From Auanema rhodensis (Eukaryota > Nematoda > Chromadorea > Rhabditida > Rhabditidae), in assembly GCA_964057225.1 (NCBI GenBank), contig OZ059896.1, forward strand, positions 930,001 through 994,000: a stretch of DNA of 64,000 nt, read 5' to 3'. The translations under genes and the position numbers were made by a program. Below the pieces are notes generated by a model. That model had not been told where the DNA came from. It searched no databases and saw only the letters and a program-made list of their open reading frames with translations. Positions 51,466 to 64,000 of the stretch are shown piece by piece (within the stretch, counting starts at the first letter, position 1; each line of letters begins with the position of its first letter).

Positions 51466-52935
51466 ACCGAGATATCAACTGATATAAGTTCACACTTATA
51501 TCCTCGATTTTCACCCTGAAGAATTAATTTTTTCGTTGAATTACATTGTCCATCGTTTTTGCCTTGAAAAAAGGAATCTAAAAACATCTACTTTTTGCTA
51601 AATTATTTTGAAATTTTACGAAAATTTTTTGTCAAAATGTTTTTGGAAGCAATTTTGAGTGTACATGGAAACTCAACATACACTAATGCATCATTTTTCA
51701 AACGATCATAACTAATTTTTGTATTAAGCTTTTCTCAATGTAGTATAGTGCATTCAATGCGCATTTTCAAGCTGTGTAGATCTGTGTTATCAGATTTGCG
51801 CTAGCTTGAAAATGCACCGAGATATCAACTGATATAAGTTCACACTTATATCCTCGATTTTCACCCTGAAGAATTAATTTTTTCGTTGAATTACATTGTC
51901 CATCGTTTTTGCCTTGAAAAAAGGAATCTAAAAACATCTACTTTTTGCTAAATTATTTTGAAATTTTTCGAAACAATTTTTGTCAAATTGTTTTTGGAAG
52001 CAATTTTGAGTGTACATGGAAACTCAACATACACTAATGCATCATTTTTCAAACGATCATAACTTATTTTTGTATTAAGTTTTTCTCAATGTAGTATAGT
52101 GCATCCGATGCGCATTTTTAAGCTGTGTAGATCTGTGTTATCAGATTTGCGCTAGCTTAAAAATTCACCGAGATATCAACTGATACAAGTTCACACTTAT
52201 ATCCTCGATTTTCACCCTGAAGAATTAATTTTTTCGTTGAATAACATTGTCCATTGTTTTTGCCTTGAAAAAAGGAATCTAAAAACATCTACTTTTTGCT
52301 AAATTATTTTGAAATTTTTCGAAAAAATTTTTGTCAAAATGTTTTTGGAAGCAATTTTGAGTGTACATGGAAACTCAACATACACTAATGCATCATTTTT
52401 CAAACGATCATAACTAATTTTTGTATTAAGCTTTTCACAATGTAGTATAGTGCATTCAATGCGCATTTTTAAGCTGTGTAGATCTGTGTTATCAGATTTG
52501 CGCTAGCTTGAAAATGCACCGAGATATCAACTGATATAAGTTCACACTTATATCCTCGATTTTCACCCTGAAGAATTAATTTTTTCGTTGAATAACATTT
52601 TCCATCGTTTTTGCTTTGAAAAAAGGAATCTAAAAACATCTACTTTTTGCTAAATTACTTTGAAATTTTTCGAAAAAAATTTTGTCAAAATGTTTTTGGA
52701 AGCAATTTTGAGTGTACATGGAAACTCAACATACACTAATGCATCATTTTTCAAACGATCATAACTAATTTTTTTATTAAGCTTTTCTCATTGTAGTATA
52801 ATGCAATCGATGCGGAATTTCAAGCTGCGTCGATCTGTGTTATCAGATTTCCGCTAGCTTGAAAATGCACCGAGATATCAACTGATATAAGTTCACACTT
52901 ATATCCTCGATTTTCACCCTGAAGAATTAATTTTT
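51466..52935 (+). repeat. Left copy of an 8-monomer-spaced Sat2 duplication
   Basis: Matches 54,273-55,742 at an offset of 2,807 bp (8 x 351 minus 1). Shared rare features: ttttacgaaaa with a 1-bp loss, gaaacaatttttgtcaaattg, cataacttatttttg with taagtttttc, gatacaag, and aacattttcc. Differences noticed near 51,570, 52,613, 52,685 and 52,821. Confidence 0.85.
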
Positions 52936-54272
52936 TCGTTGAATAACATTGTCCATCGTTTTTGCCTTGAAAAAAGGAATCTAAAAACATCTACTTTTTT
53001 CTAAATTATTTTGAAATTTTTCGAAAAAATTTTTGTCAAAATGTTTTTGGAAGCAATTTTGAGTGTACATGGAAACTCAACATACACTAATGCATCATTT
53101 TTCAAACGATCATAACTAATTTTTTTATTAAGCTTTTCTCATTGTAGTATAATGCAATCGATGCGGAATTTTAAGCTGCGTCGATCTGTGTTATCAGATT
53201 TCCGCCAGCTTGAAAAAGCACCGAGATATCAACTGATATAAGTTCACACTTATATCCTCGATTTTCACCCTGAAGAATTAATTTTTTTGTTGAATAACAT
53301 TGTCCATCGTTTTTGCCTTGAAAAAAGGAATCTAAAAACATCTACTTTTTGCTAAATTATTTTGAAATTTTTCGAAAAAATTTTTGTCAAAATGTTTTTG
53401 GAAGCAATTTTGAGTGTACATGGAAACTCAACATACACTAATGCATCATTTTCCAAACGATCATAACTAATTTTTGTATTAAGCTTTTCTTAATGTAGTA
53501 TAGTGCATTCGATGCGGATTTTCAAGCTGCGTCGATCTGTGTTATCAGATTTCCGCTAGCTTAAAAAGGCACCGAGATATCAACTGATATAAGTTCACAC
53601 TTATATCCTCGATTTTCACCCTGAAAAATTAATTTTTTCGTTGAATAACATTGTCCATCGTTTTTGCTTTGAAAAAAGAAATCTAAAAACATCTACTTTT
53701 TGCTAAATTATTTTGAAATTTTTCGAAAAAAATTTTGTCAAAATGTTTTTGGAAGCAATTTTGAGTGTACATGGAAACTCAACATACACTAATGCATCAT
53801 TTTTCAAACGATCATAACTAATTTTTTTATTAAGCTTTTCTCATTGTAGTATAATGCAATCGATGCGGAATTTTAAGCTGCGTCGATCTGTGTTATCAGA
53901 TTTCCGCTAGCTTGAAAATGCACCGAGATATCAACTGATATAAGTTCACACTTATATCCTCGATTTTCACCCTGAAAAATTAATTTTTTCGTTGAATAAC
54001 ATTGTCCATCGTTTTTGCTTTGAAAAAAGAAATCTAAAAACATCTACTTTTTGCTAAATTATTTTGAAATTTTTCGAAAAAAATTTTGTCAAAATGTTTT
54101 TGGAAGCAATTTTGAGTGTACATGGAAACTCAACATACACTAATGCATCATTTTTCAAACGATCATAACTAATTTTTTTATTAAGCTTTTCTCATTGTAG
54201 TATAATGCAATCGATGCGGAATTTTAAGCTGCGTCGATCTGTGTTATCAGATTTTCGCCAGCTTGAAAAAGC

Positions 54273-55742
54273 ACCGAGATATCAACTGATATAAGTTCAC
54301 ACTTATATCCTCGATTTTCACCCTGAAGAATTAATTTTTTCGTTGAATTACATTGTCCATCGTTTTTGCCTTGAAAAAAAGAATCTAAAAACATCTACTT
54401 TTTGCTAAATTATTTTGAAATTTTACGAAAATTTTTTGTCAAAATGTTTTTGGAAGCAATTTTGAGTGTACATGGAAACTCAACATACACTAATGCATCA
54501 TTTTTCAAACGATCATAACTAATTTTTGTATTAAGCTTTTCTCAATGTAGTATAGTGCATTCAATGCGCATTTTCAAGCTGTGTAGATCTGTGTTATCAG
54601 ATTTGCGCTAGCTTGAAAATGCACCGAGATATCAACTGATATAAGTTCACACTTATATCCTCGATTTTCACCCTGAAGAATTAATTTTTTCGTTGAATTA
54701 CATTGTCCATCGTTTTTGCCTTGAAAAAAGGAATCTAAAAACATCTACTTTTTGCTAAATTATTTTGAAATTTTTCGAAACAATTTTTGTCAAATTGTTT
54801 TTGGAAGCAATTTTGAGTGTACATGGAAACTCAACATACACTAATGCATCATTTTTCAAACGATCATAACTTATTTTTGTATTAAGTTTTTCTCAATGTA
54901 GTATAGTGCATCCGATGCGCATTTTTAAGCTGTGTAGATCTGTGTTATCAGATTTGCGCTAGCTTAAAAATTCACCGAGATATCAACTGATACAAGTTCA
55001 CACTTATATCCTCGATTTTCACCCTGAAGAATTAATTTTTTCGTTGAATAACATTGTCCATTGTTTTTGCCTTGAAAAAAGGAATCTAAAAACATCTACT
55101 TTTTGCTAAATTATTTTGAAATTTTTCGAAAAAATTTTTGTCAAAATGTTTTTGGAAGCAATTTTGAGTGTACATGGAAACTCAACATACACTAATGCAT
55201 CATTTTTCAAACGATCATAACTAATTTTTGTATTAAGCTTTTCACAATGTAGTATAGTGCATTCAATGCGCATTTTTAAGCTGTGTAGATCTGTGTTATC
55301 AGATTTGCGCTAGCTTGAAAATGCACCGAGATATCAACTGATATAAGTTCACACTTATATCCTCGATTTTCACCCTGAAGAATTAATTTTTTCGTTGAAT
55401 AACATTTTCCATCGTTTTTGCTCTGAAAAAAGGAATCTAAAAACATCTACTTTTTGCTAAATTACTTTGAAATTTTTCGAAAAAAATTTTGACAAAATGT
55501 TTTTGGAAGCAATTTTGAGTGTACATGGAAACTCAACATACACTAATGCATCATTTTTCAAACGATCATAACTAATTTTTTTATTAAGCTTTTCTCATTG
55601 TAGTATAATGCAATCGATGCGGAATTTTAAGCTGCGTCGATCTGTGTTATCAGATTTCCGCTAGCTTGAAAATGCACCGAGATATCAACTGATATAAGTT
55701 CACACTTATATCCTCGATTTTCACCCTGAAGAATTAATTTTT
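54273..55742 (+). repeat. Right copy of the 8-monomer-spaced Sat2 duplication
   Basis: Partner of 51,466-52,935. Its last part is itself repeated: about 55,150-55,740 recurs at 56,203-56,793, three monomers on, sharing ttttgacaaaatg. Confidence 0.85.
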
Positions 55743-58560
55743 TTGTTGAATAACATTGTCCATCGTTTTTGCCTTGAAAAAAGGAATCTAAAAACATCTA
55801 CTTTTTGCTAAATTATTTTGAAATTTTTCGAAAAAATTTTTGTCAAAATGTTTTTGGAAGCAATTTTGAGTGTACATGGAAACTCAACATACACTAATGC
55901 ATCATTTTCCAAACGATCATAACTAATTTTTGTATTAAGCTTTTCTTAATGTAGTATAGTACATTCGATGCGGATTTTTAAGCTGCGTCGATCTGTGTTA
56001 TCAGATTTCCGCTAGCTTAAAAAGGCACCGAGATATCAACTGATATAAGTTCACACTTATATCCTCGATTTTCACCCTGAAAAATTAATTTTTTCGTTGA
56101 ATAACATTGTCCATCGTTTTTGCTTTGAAAAAAGGAATCTAAAAACATCTACTTTTTGCTAAATTACTTTGAAATTTTTCGAAAAAAATTTTGTCAAAAT
56201 GTTTTTGGAAGCAATTTTGAGTGTACATGGAAACTCAACATACACTAATGCATCATTTTTCAAACGATCATAACTAATTTTTGTATTAAGCTTTTCACAA
56301 TGTAGTATAGTGCATTCAATGCGCATTTTTAAGCTGTGTAGATCTGTGTTATCAGATTTGCGCTAGCTTGAAAATGCACCGAGATATCAACTGATATAAG
56401 TTCACACTTATATCCTCGATTTTCACCCTGAAGAATTAATTTTTTCGTTGAATAACATTTTCCATCGTTTTTGCTTTGAAAAAAGGAATCTAAAAACATC
56501 TACTTTTTGCTAAATTACTTTGAAATTTTTCGAAAAAAATTTTGACAAAATGTTTTTGGAAGCAATTTTGAGTGTACATGGAAACTCAACATACACTAAT
56601 GCATCATTTTTCAAACGATCATAACTAATTTTTTTATTAAGCTTTTCTCATTGTAGTATAATGCAATCGATGCGGAATTTTAAGCTGCGTCGATCTGTGT
56701 TATCAGATTTCCGCTAGCTTGAAAATGCACCGAGATATCAACTGATATAAGTTCACACTTATATCCTCGATTTTCACCCTGAAGAATTAATTTTTTCGTT
56801 GAATAACATTGTCCATCGTTTTTGCCTTGAAAAAAGGAATCTAAAAACATCTACTTTTTTCTAAATTATTTTGAAATTTTTCGAAAAAATTTTTGTCAAA
56901 ATGTTTTTGGAAGCAATTTTGAGTGTACATGGAAACTCAACATACACTAATGCATCATTTTTCAAACGATCATAACTAATTTTTTTATTAAGCTTTTCTC
57001 ATTGTAGTATAATGCAATCGATGCGGAATTTTAAGCTGCGTCGATCTGTGTTATCAGATTTCCGCCAGCTTGAAAAAGCACCGAGATATCAACTGATATA
57101 AGTTCACACTTATATCCTCGATTTTCACCCTGAAGAATTAATTTTTTTGTTGAATAACATTGTCCATCGTTTTTGCCTTGAAAAAAGGAATCTAAAAACA
57201 TCTACTTTTTGCTAAATTATTTTGAAATTTTTCGAAAAAATTTTTGTCAAAATGTTTTTGGAAGCAATTTTGAGTGTACATGGAAACTCAACATACACTA
57301 ATGCATCATTTTCCAAACGATCATAACTAATTTTTGTATTAAGCTTTTCTTAATGTAGTATAGTACATTCGATGCGGATTTTTAAGCTGCGTCGATCTGT
57401 GTTATCAGATTTCCGCTAGCTTAAAAAGGCACCGAGATATCAACTGATATAAGTTCACACTTATATCCTCGATTTTCACCCTGAAAAATTAATTTTTTCG
57501 TTGAATAACATTGTCCATCGTTTTTGCTTTGAAAAAAGGAATCTAAAAACATCTACTTTTTGCTAAATTATTTTGAAATTTTTCGAAAAAAATTTTGTCA
57601 AAATGTTTTTGGAAGCAATTTTGAGTGTACATGGAAACTCAACATACACTAATGCATCATTTTTCAAACGATCATAACTAATTTTTTTAATAAGCTTTTC
57701 TCATTGTAGTATAATGCAATCGATGCGGAATTTTAAGCTGCGTCGATCTGTGTTATCAGATTTCCGCTAGCTTGAAAATGCACCGAGATATCAACTGATA
57801 TAAGTTCACACTTATATCCTCGATTTTCACCCTGAAGAATTAATTTTTTCGTTGAATAACATTGTCCATCGTTTTTGCCTTGAAAAAAGGAATCTAAAAA
57901 CATCTACTTTTTTCTAAATTATTTTGAAATTTTTCGAAAAAATTTTTGTCAAAATGTTTTTGGAAGCAATTTTGAGTGTACATGGAAACTCAACATACAC
58001 TAATGCATCATTTTTCAAACGATCATAACTAATTTTTTTATTAAGCTTTTCTCATTGTAGTATAATGCAATCGATGCGGAATTTTAAGCTGCGTCGATCT
58101 GTGTTATCAGATTTCCGCCAGCTTGAAAAAGCACCGAGATATCAACTGATATAAGTTCACACTTATATCCTCGATTTTCACCCTGAAGAATTAATTTTTT
58201 CGTTGAATAACATTGTCCATCGTTTTTGCCTTGAAAAAAGGAATCTAAAAACATCTACTTTTTGCTAAATTATTTTGAAATTTTTCGAAAAAATTTTTGT
58301 CAAAATGTTTTTGGAAGCAATTTTGAGTGTACATGGAAACTCAACATACACTAATGCATCATTTTCCAAACGATCATAACTAATTTTTGTATTAAGCTTT
58401 TCTTAATGTAGTATAGTGCATTCGATGCGGATTTTTAAGCTGCGTCGATCTGTGTTATCAGATTTCCGCTAGCTTAAAAAGGCACCGAGATATCAACTGA
58501 TATAAGTTCACACTTATATCCTCGATTTTCACCCTGAAAAATTAATTTTTTCGTTGAATA
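55190..58560 (+). repeat. Sat2 3-monomer higher-order repeats (1,053 bp spacing)
   Basis: Rare words recur at 1,053 bp: aacattttcc (55,401, 56,454), ctacttttttctaaa (56,851, about 57,904), gccagcttgaaaaag (57,063, 58,116) and attttccaaacg (57,309, 58,362). A 1,404-bp (4-monomer) spacing of tagtacattcg (about 55,966, 57,370) shows one register slip. Copies are imperfect, with several private changes. Confidence 0.75.
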
Positions 58561-59425
58561 ACATTGTCCATCGTTTTTGCCTCAAAAAAAGGAATCTGAA
58601 AACATCTACTTTTCGCTAAATTATTTTGAAATTTTTCGAAAAAATTTTTGTCAAAATGTTTTTGGAAGCAATTTTGAGTGTACATGGAAACTCAACATAC
58701 ACTAATGCATCATTTTTCAAACGATCATAACTAATTTTTGTATTAAGCGTTTCTCAATGTAGTATAGTGCATTCGATGCGGATTTTTAAGCTGCGTCGAT
58801 CTGTACTATCAGATTTGCGCTAGCTTGAAAATGCACCGAGATATGAACTGATATAAGTTCACACTTATATCCTCGATTTTCACCCTGAAGAATTAATTTT
58901 TTCGTTGAATTACATTGTCCTTCGTTTTTGCCTTGAAAATAGGAATCTGAAAACATCTACTTTTCGCTAAATTATTTTGAAATTTTTCGAAAAAATTTTT
59001 GTCAAAATGTTTTTGGAAGCAATTTTGAGTGTACATGGAAACTCAACATACACTAATGCATCATTTTTCAAACGATCATAACTAATTTTGGTATTAAGCG
59101 TTTCTCAATGTAGTATAGTGCATTCGATGCGGATTTTTAAGCTGCGTCGATCTGTGTTATCAGATTTGCGCTAGCTGAAAAATGCACCGAGATATCAACT
59201 GATATAAGTTCACACTTATATTTTCGATGTTCACCCTGAAGAATTAATTTTTTCGTTGAATAACATTGTCCATCGTTTTTGCCTCGAAAAAAGGAATCTA
59301 AAAACATCTACTTTTCGCTAAATTATTTTGAAATTTTCGAAAAAATTTTTGTCAAAATGTTTTTGGAAGCAATATTGAGTGTACATGGAAACTCAACATA
59401 CACTAATGCATCATTTTTCAAACGA

Positions 59426-61272
59426 TCATAACTAATTTTTGTATTAAGCGTTTCTCAATGTAGTATAGTGCATTCGATGCGGATTTTTAAGCTGCGTCGA
59501 TCTGTACTATCAGATTTGCGCTAGCTTGAAAATGCACCGAGATATCAACTGATATAAGTTCACACTTATATCCTCGATTTTCACCCTGAAGAATTAATTT
59601 TTTCGTTGAATTACATTGTCCTTCGTTTTTGCCTTGAAAAAAGGAATCTAAAAACATCTACTTTTCGCTAAATTATTTTGAAATTTTTCGAAAAAATTTT
59701 TGTCAAAATGTTTTTGGAAGCAATGTTGAGTGTACATGGAAACTCAACATACACTAATGCATCATTTTTCAAACGATCATAACTAAATTTTGTATTAAGC
59801 GTTTCTCAATGTAGTATAGTGCATTCGATGCGGATTTTTAAGCTGCGTCGATCTGTACTATCAGATTTGCGCTAGCTTGAAAATGCACCGAGATATCAAC
59901 TGATATAAGTTCACACCTATATCCTCGATTTTCACCCTGAAGAATTAATTTTTTCGTTGAATAACATTGTCCATCGTTTTTGCCTTGAAAAAAGAAATCT
60001 AAAAACATCTACTTTTCGCTAAATTATTTTGAAATTTTTCGAAAAAATTTTTGTCAAAATGTTTTTGGAAGCAATGTTGAGTGTACATGGAAACTCAACA
60101 TACACTAATGCATCATTTTTCAAACGATCATAACTAATTTTTGTATTAAGCGTTTCTCAATGTAGTATAGTGCATTCGATGCGGATTTTCAAGCTGCGTC
60201 GATCTGTACTATCAGATTTGCGCTTGCTTGAAAATGCACCGAGATATCAACTGATATAAGTTCACACTTATATCCTCGATTTTCACCCTGAAGAATTAAT
60301 TTTTTCGTTGAATAACATTGTCCATCGTTTTTGCCTCAAAAAAAGGAATCTAAAAACATCTACTTTTCGCTAAATTATTTTGAAATTTTTCGAAAAAATT
60401 TTTGTCAAAATGTTTTTGGAAGCAATGTTGAGTGTACATGGAAACTCAACATACACTAATGCATCATTTTTCAAACGATCATAACTAATTTTTGTATTAA
60501 GCGTTTCTCAATGTAGTATAGTGCATTCGATGCGGATTTTTAAGCTGCGTCGATCTGTGTTATCAAATTTCCGCTAGCTTAAAAATGCACCGAGATATCA
60601 ACTGATATAAGTTCACACTTATATCCTCGATTTTCACCCTGAAGAATTAATTTTTTCGTTGAATAACATTGTCCATCGTTTTTGCCTCGAAAAAAGGAAT
60701 CTAAAAACATCTACTTTTCGCTAAATTATTTTGAAATTTTTCGAAAAAATTTTTGTCAAAATGTTTTTGGAAGCAATTTGGAGTGTACATGGAAACTCAA
60801 CATACACTAATGCATCATTTTTCAAACGATCATAACTAATTTTTGTATTAAGCGTTTCTCAATGTAGTATAGTGCATTCGATGCGGATTTTTAAGCTGCG
60901 TCGATCTGTACTATCAGATTTGCGCTGGCTTGAAAATGCACCGAGATATCAACTGATATAAGTTCACACCTATATCCTCGATTTTCACCCTGAAGAATTA
61001 ATTTTTTCGTTGAATAACATTGTCCATCGTTTTTGCCTTGAAAAAAGGAATCTAAAAACATCTACTTTTTGCTAAATTATTTTGAAATTTTTCGAAAAAA
61101 TTTTTGTCAAAATGTTTTTGGAAGCAATTTTGAGTGTACATGGAAACTCAACATACACTAATGCATCATTTTTCAAAAGATTATAACTAATTTTTGTATT
61201 AAGCGTTTCTCAATGTAGTATAGTGCATTCGATGCGGATTTTTAAGCTGCGTCGATCTGTACTATCAGATTT
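59426..61272 (+). repeat. Left copy of a 5-monomer Sat2 tandem duplication
   Basis: Matches 61,181-63,027 at an offset of 1,755 bp (5 x 351). Shared single-unit variants include ataactaaattttg, gcgcttgcttg, caatttggag, gcgctggcttg, cacacctat and tcaaaagattataac. No internal difference was noticed. Confidence 0.88.
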
Positions 61273-63027
61273 GCGCTAGCTTGAAAATGCACCGAGATAT
61301 CAACTGATATAAGTTCACACTTATATCCTCGATTTTCACCCTGAAGAATTAATTTTTTCGTTGAATTACATTGTCCTTCGTTTTTGCCTTGAAAAAAGGA
61401 ATCTAAAAACATCTACTTTTCGCTAAATTATTTTGAAATTTTTCGAAAAAATTTTTGTCAAAATGTTTTTGGAAGCAATGTTGAGTGTACATGGAAACTC
61501 AACATACACTAATGCATCATTTTTCAAACGATCATAACTAAATTTTGTATTAAGCGTTTCTCAATGTAGTATAGTGCATTCGATGCGGATTTTTAAGCTG
61601 CGTCGATCTGTACTATCAGATTTGCGCTAGCTTGAAAATGCACCGAGATATCAACTGATATAAGTTCACACCTATATCCTCGATTTTCACCCTGAAGAAT
61701 TAATTTTTTCGTTGAATAACATTGTCCATCGTTTTTGCCTTGAAAAAAGAAATCTAAAAACATCTACTTTTCGCTAAATTATTTTGAAATTTTTCGAAAA
61801 AATTTTTGTCAAAATGTTTTTGGAAGCAATGTTGAGTGTACATGGAAACTCAACATACACTAATGCATCATTTTTCAAACGATCATAACTAATTTTTGTA
61901 TTAAGCGTTTCTCAATGTAGTATAGTGCATTCGATGCGGATTTTCAAGCTGCGTCGATCTGTACTATCAGATTTGCGCTTGCTTGAAAATGCACCGAGAT
62001 ATCAACTGATATAAGTTCACACTTATATCCTCGATTTTCACCCTGAAGAATTAATTTTTTCGTTGAATAACATTGTCCATCGTTTTTGCCTCAAAAAAAG
62101 GAATCTAAAAACATCTACTTTTCGCTAAATTATTTTGAAATTTTTCGAAAAAATTTTTGTCAAAATGTTTTTGGAAGCAATGTTGAGTGTACATGGAAAC
62201 TCAACATACACTAATGCATCATTTTTCAAACGATCATAACTAATTTTTGTATTAAGCGTTTCTCAATGTAGTATAGTGCATTCGATGCGGATTTTTAAGC
62301 TGCGTCGATCTGTGTTATCAAATTTCCGCTAGCTTAAAAATGCACCGAGATATCAACTGATATAAGTTCACACTTATATCCTCGATTTTCACCCTGAAGA
62401 ATTAATTTTTTCGTTGAATAACATTGTCCATCGTTTTTGCCTCGAAAAAAGGAATCTAAAAACATCTACTTTTCGCTAAATTATTTTGAAATTTTTCGAA
62501 AAAATTTTTGTCAAAATGTTTTTGGAAGCAATTTGGAGTGTACATGGAAACTCAACATACACTAATGCATCATTTTTCAAACGATCATAACTAATTTTTG
62601 TATTAAGCGTTTCTCAATGTAGTATAGTGCATTCGATGCGGATTTTTAAGCTGCGTCGATCTGTACTATCAGATTTGCGCTGGCTTGAAAATGCACCGAG
62701 ATATCAACTGATATAAGTTCACACCTATATCCTCGATTTTCACCCTGAAGAATTAATTTTTTCGTTGAATAACATTGTCCATCGTTTTTGCCTTGAAAAA
62801 AGGAATCTAAAAACATCTACTTTTTGCTAAATTATTTTGAAATTTTTCGAAAAAATTTTTGTCAAAATGTTTTTGGAAGCAATTTTGAGTGTACATGGAA
62901 ACTCAACATACACTAATGCATCATTTTTCAAAAGATTATAACTAATTTTTGTATTAAGCGTTTCTCAATGTAGTATAGTGCATTCGATGCGGATTTTTAA
63001 GCTGCGTCGATCTGTACTATCAGATTT
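61181..63027 (+). repeat. Right copy of the 5-monomer Sat2 tandem duplication
   Basis: Overlaps the left copy by 92 bp (61,181-61,272), which bounds the exchange point. Downstream, at about 63,642, ataactaaattttg appears again 6 monomers on, so part of the unit was copied a further time. Confidence 0.88.
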
Positions 63028-64000
63028 CCGCTAGCTTAAAAATGCACCGAGATATCAACTGATATAAGTTCACACTTATATCCTCGATTTTCACCCTGAA
63101 GAATTAATTTTTTCGTTGAATAACATTGTCCATCGTTTTTGCCTCGAAAAAAGGAATCTAAAAACATCTACTTTTCGCTAAATTATTTTGAAATTTTTCG
63201 AAAAAATTTTTGTCAAAATGTTTTTGGAAGCAATTTGGAGTGTACATGGAAACTCGACATACACTAATGCATCATTTTTCAAACGATCATAACTAATTTT
63301 TGTATTAAGCGTTTCTCAATGTAGTATAGTGCATTCGATGCGGATTTTTAAGCTGCGTCGATCTGTACTATCAGATTTGCGCTGGCTTGAAAATGCACCG
63401 AGATATCAACTGATATAAGTTCACACCTATATCCTCGATTTTCACCCTGAAGAATTAATTTTTTCGTTGAATAACATTGTCCTTCGTTTTTGCCTTGAAA
63501 AAAGGAATCTAAAAACATCTACTTTTCGCTAAATTATTCTGAAATTTTTCGAAAAAATTTTTGTCAAAATGTTTTTGGAAGCAATGTTGAGTGTACATGG
63601 AAACTCAACATACACTAATGCATCATTTTTCAAACGATCATAACTAAATTTTGTATTAAGCGTTTCTCAATGTAGTATAGTGCATTCGATGCGGATTTTT
63701 AAGCTGCGTCGATCTGTACTATCAGATTTGCGCTAGCTTGAAAATGCACCGAGATATCAACTGATATAAGTTCACACCTATATCCTCGATTTTCACCCTG
63801 AAGAATTAATTTTTTCGTTGAATAACATTGTCCATCGTTTTTGCCTTGAAAAAAGAAATCTAAAAACATCTACTTTTCGCTAAATTATTTTGAAATTTTT
63901 CGAAAAAATTTTTGTCAAAATGTTTTTGGAAGCAATGTTGAGTGTACATGGAAACTCAACATACACTAATGCATCATTTTTCAAACGATCATAACTAATT

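Larger units (their letters stand above)
50633..58580 (+). repeat. Sat2 subfamily a
   Basis: Units read taagctttt (HindIII site), mostly ctgtgttatc and ctttttgctaaa. Two sub-versions mix: one with gatgcgcattt and ctgtgtagatc, another with gatgcggaattt and attaagcttttctcattg. Their order defines the 8- and 3-monomer repeats. Confidence 0.8.
50633..64000 (+). repeat. Sat2 satellite array, 351-bp monomer, 38 copies plus a 33-bp partial
   Basis: AATGCATC recurs every 351 bp from 50,633 to 63,968. The total drift over 38 units is -3 bp, explained by single-base losses near 51,610, 54,421 and 59,334. GC of a reference unit is 105/351. The array runs off the right edge of the window. No interruption and no open frame of interest. 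I do not recognise the family; the length is close to twice that of Sat1. Confidence 0.98.
58570..64000 (+). repeat. Sat2 subfamily b
   Basis: From about 58,600 units read taagcgtttctc (HindIII site lost), cttttcgctaaa, mostly ctgtactatc, and often caatgttgag or caatttggag. The switch is complete within one unit. Some units keep ctgtgttatc, so the boundary is a mixture rather than a clean replacement. Confidence 0.8.

Noticed and set aside
50633-64000. Sat2 as an internally dimeric unit of two ~176-bp halves
   Set aside because: By eye the two halves of the 351-bp monomer show no consistent alignment. The length ratio to Sat1 alone is not evidence of dimer origin.
1-64000. Telomeric repeats, microsatellites, rRNA or tRNA genes
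   Set aside because: No TTAGG/TTAGGG-type runs, no short-motif repeat tracts beyond A/T runs within monomers, and no tRNA or rRNA signatures were seen on either strand.

Overview
The window contains no genes. It is two long tandem arrays of AT-rich satellite DNA, both head-to-tail in one orientation and meeting at a single sharp junction near 50,626. I found no convincing coding region, RNA gene, transposon, CRISPR array or prokaryotic signal on either strand. This is eukaryotic constitutive heterochromatin, probably centromeric or pericentromeric. The species cannot be told from the sequence. An invertebrate such as an insect would fit the monomer sizes and AT-richness, but that is a guess.

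Array 1 (1-50,625, here 'Sat1') is 287 complete monomers of 176 bp plus a 123-bp partial monomer, about 32% GC. I found about 16 indel events, and they account exactly for the net -10 bp drift in register. Monomer subtypes form blocks: a tail of type B (1-528), A (529-4,757), B (4,758-23,233), A again (23,234-36,603), D (36,604-42,059), C (42,060-49,798) and a short A-like end (49,799-50,625). Nested higher-order duplications of 2, 3, 4, 5, 6, 9, 10, 15, 17, 18 and 20 monomers run through these blocks. Larger copies sit 52, 69 and 126-129 monomers apart. The clearest is a 20-monomer tandem duplication (about 3.5 kb, no difference seen) whose crossover falls between 14,469 and 14,484.

Array 2 (50,633-64,000, 'Sat2') is 38 complete monomers of 351 bp plus a 33-bp start of the next, about 30% GC, with three 1-bp deletions. 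It falls into an older-looking subfamily (50,633 to about 58,580) and a second one (to the window end). It carries 3-, 5- and 8-monomer duplications.

Each Sat1 monomer carries two CACGTG palindromes, a third ACGTG and a 13-bp CATGGTAACCATG dyad. Each Sat2 monomer carries a 9-bp-arm hairpin and a stretch matching the first 8 bases of the CENP-B box but not the rest. The layout suggests repeated unequal crossover and gene conversion in a young, actively homogenised array. No protein-coding system was found.
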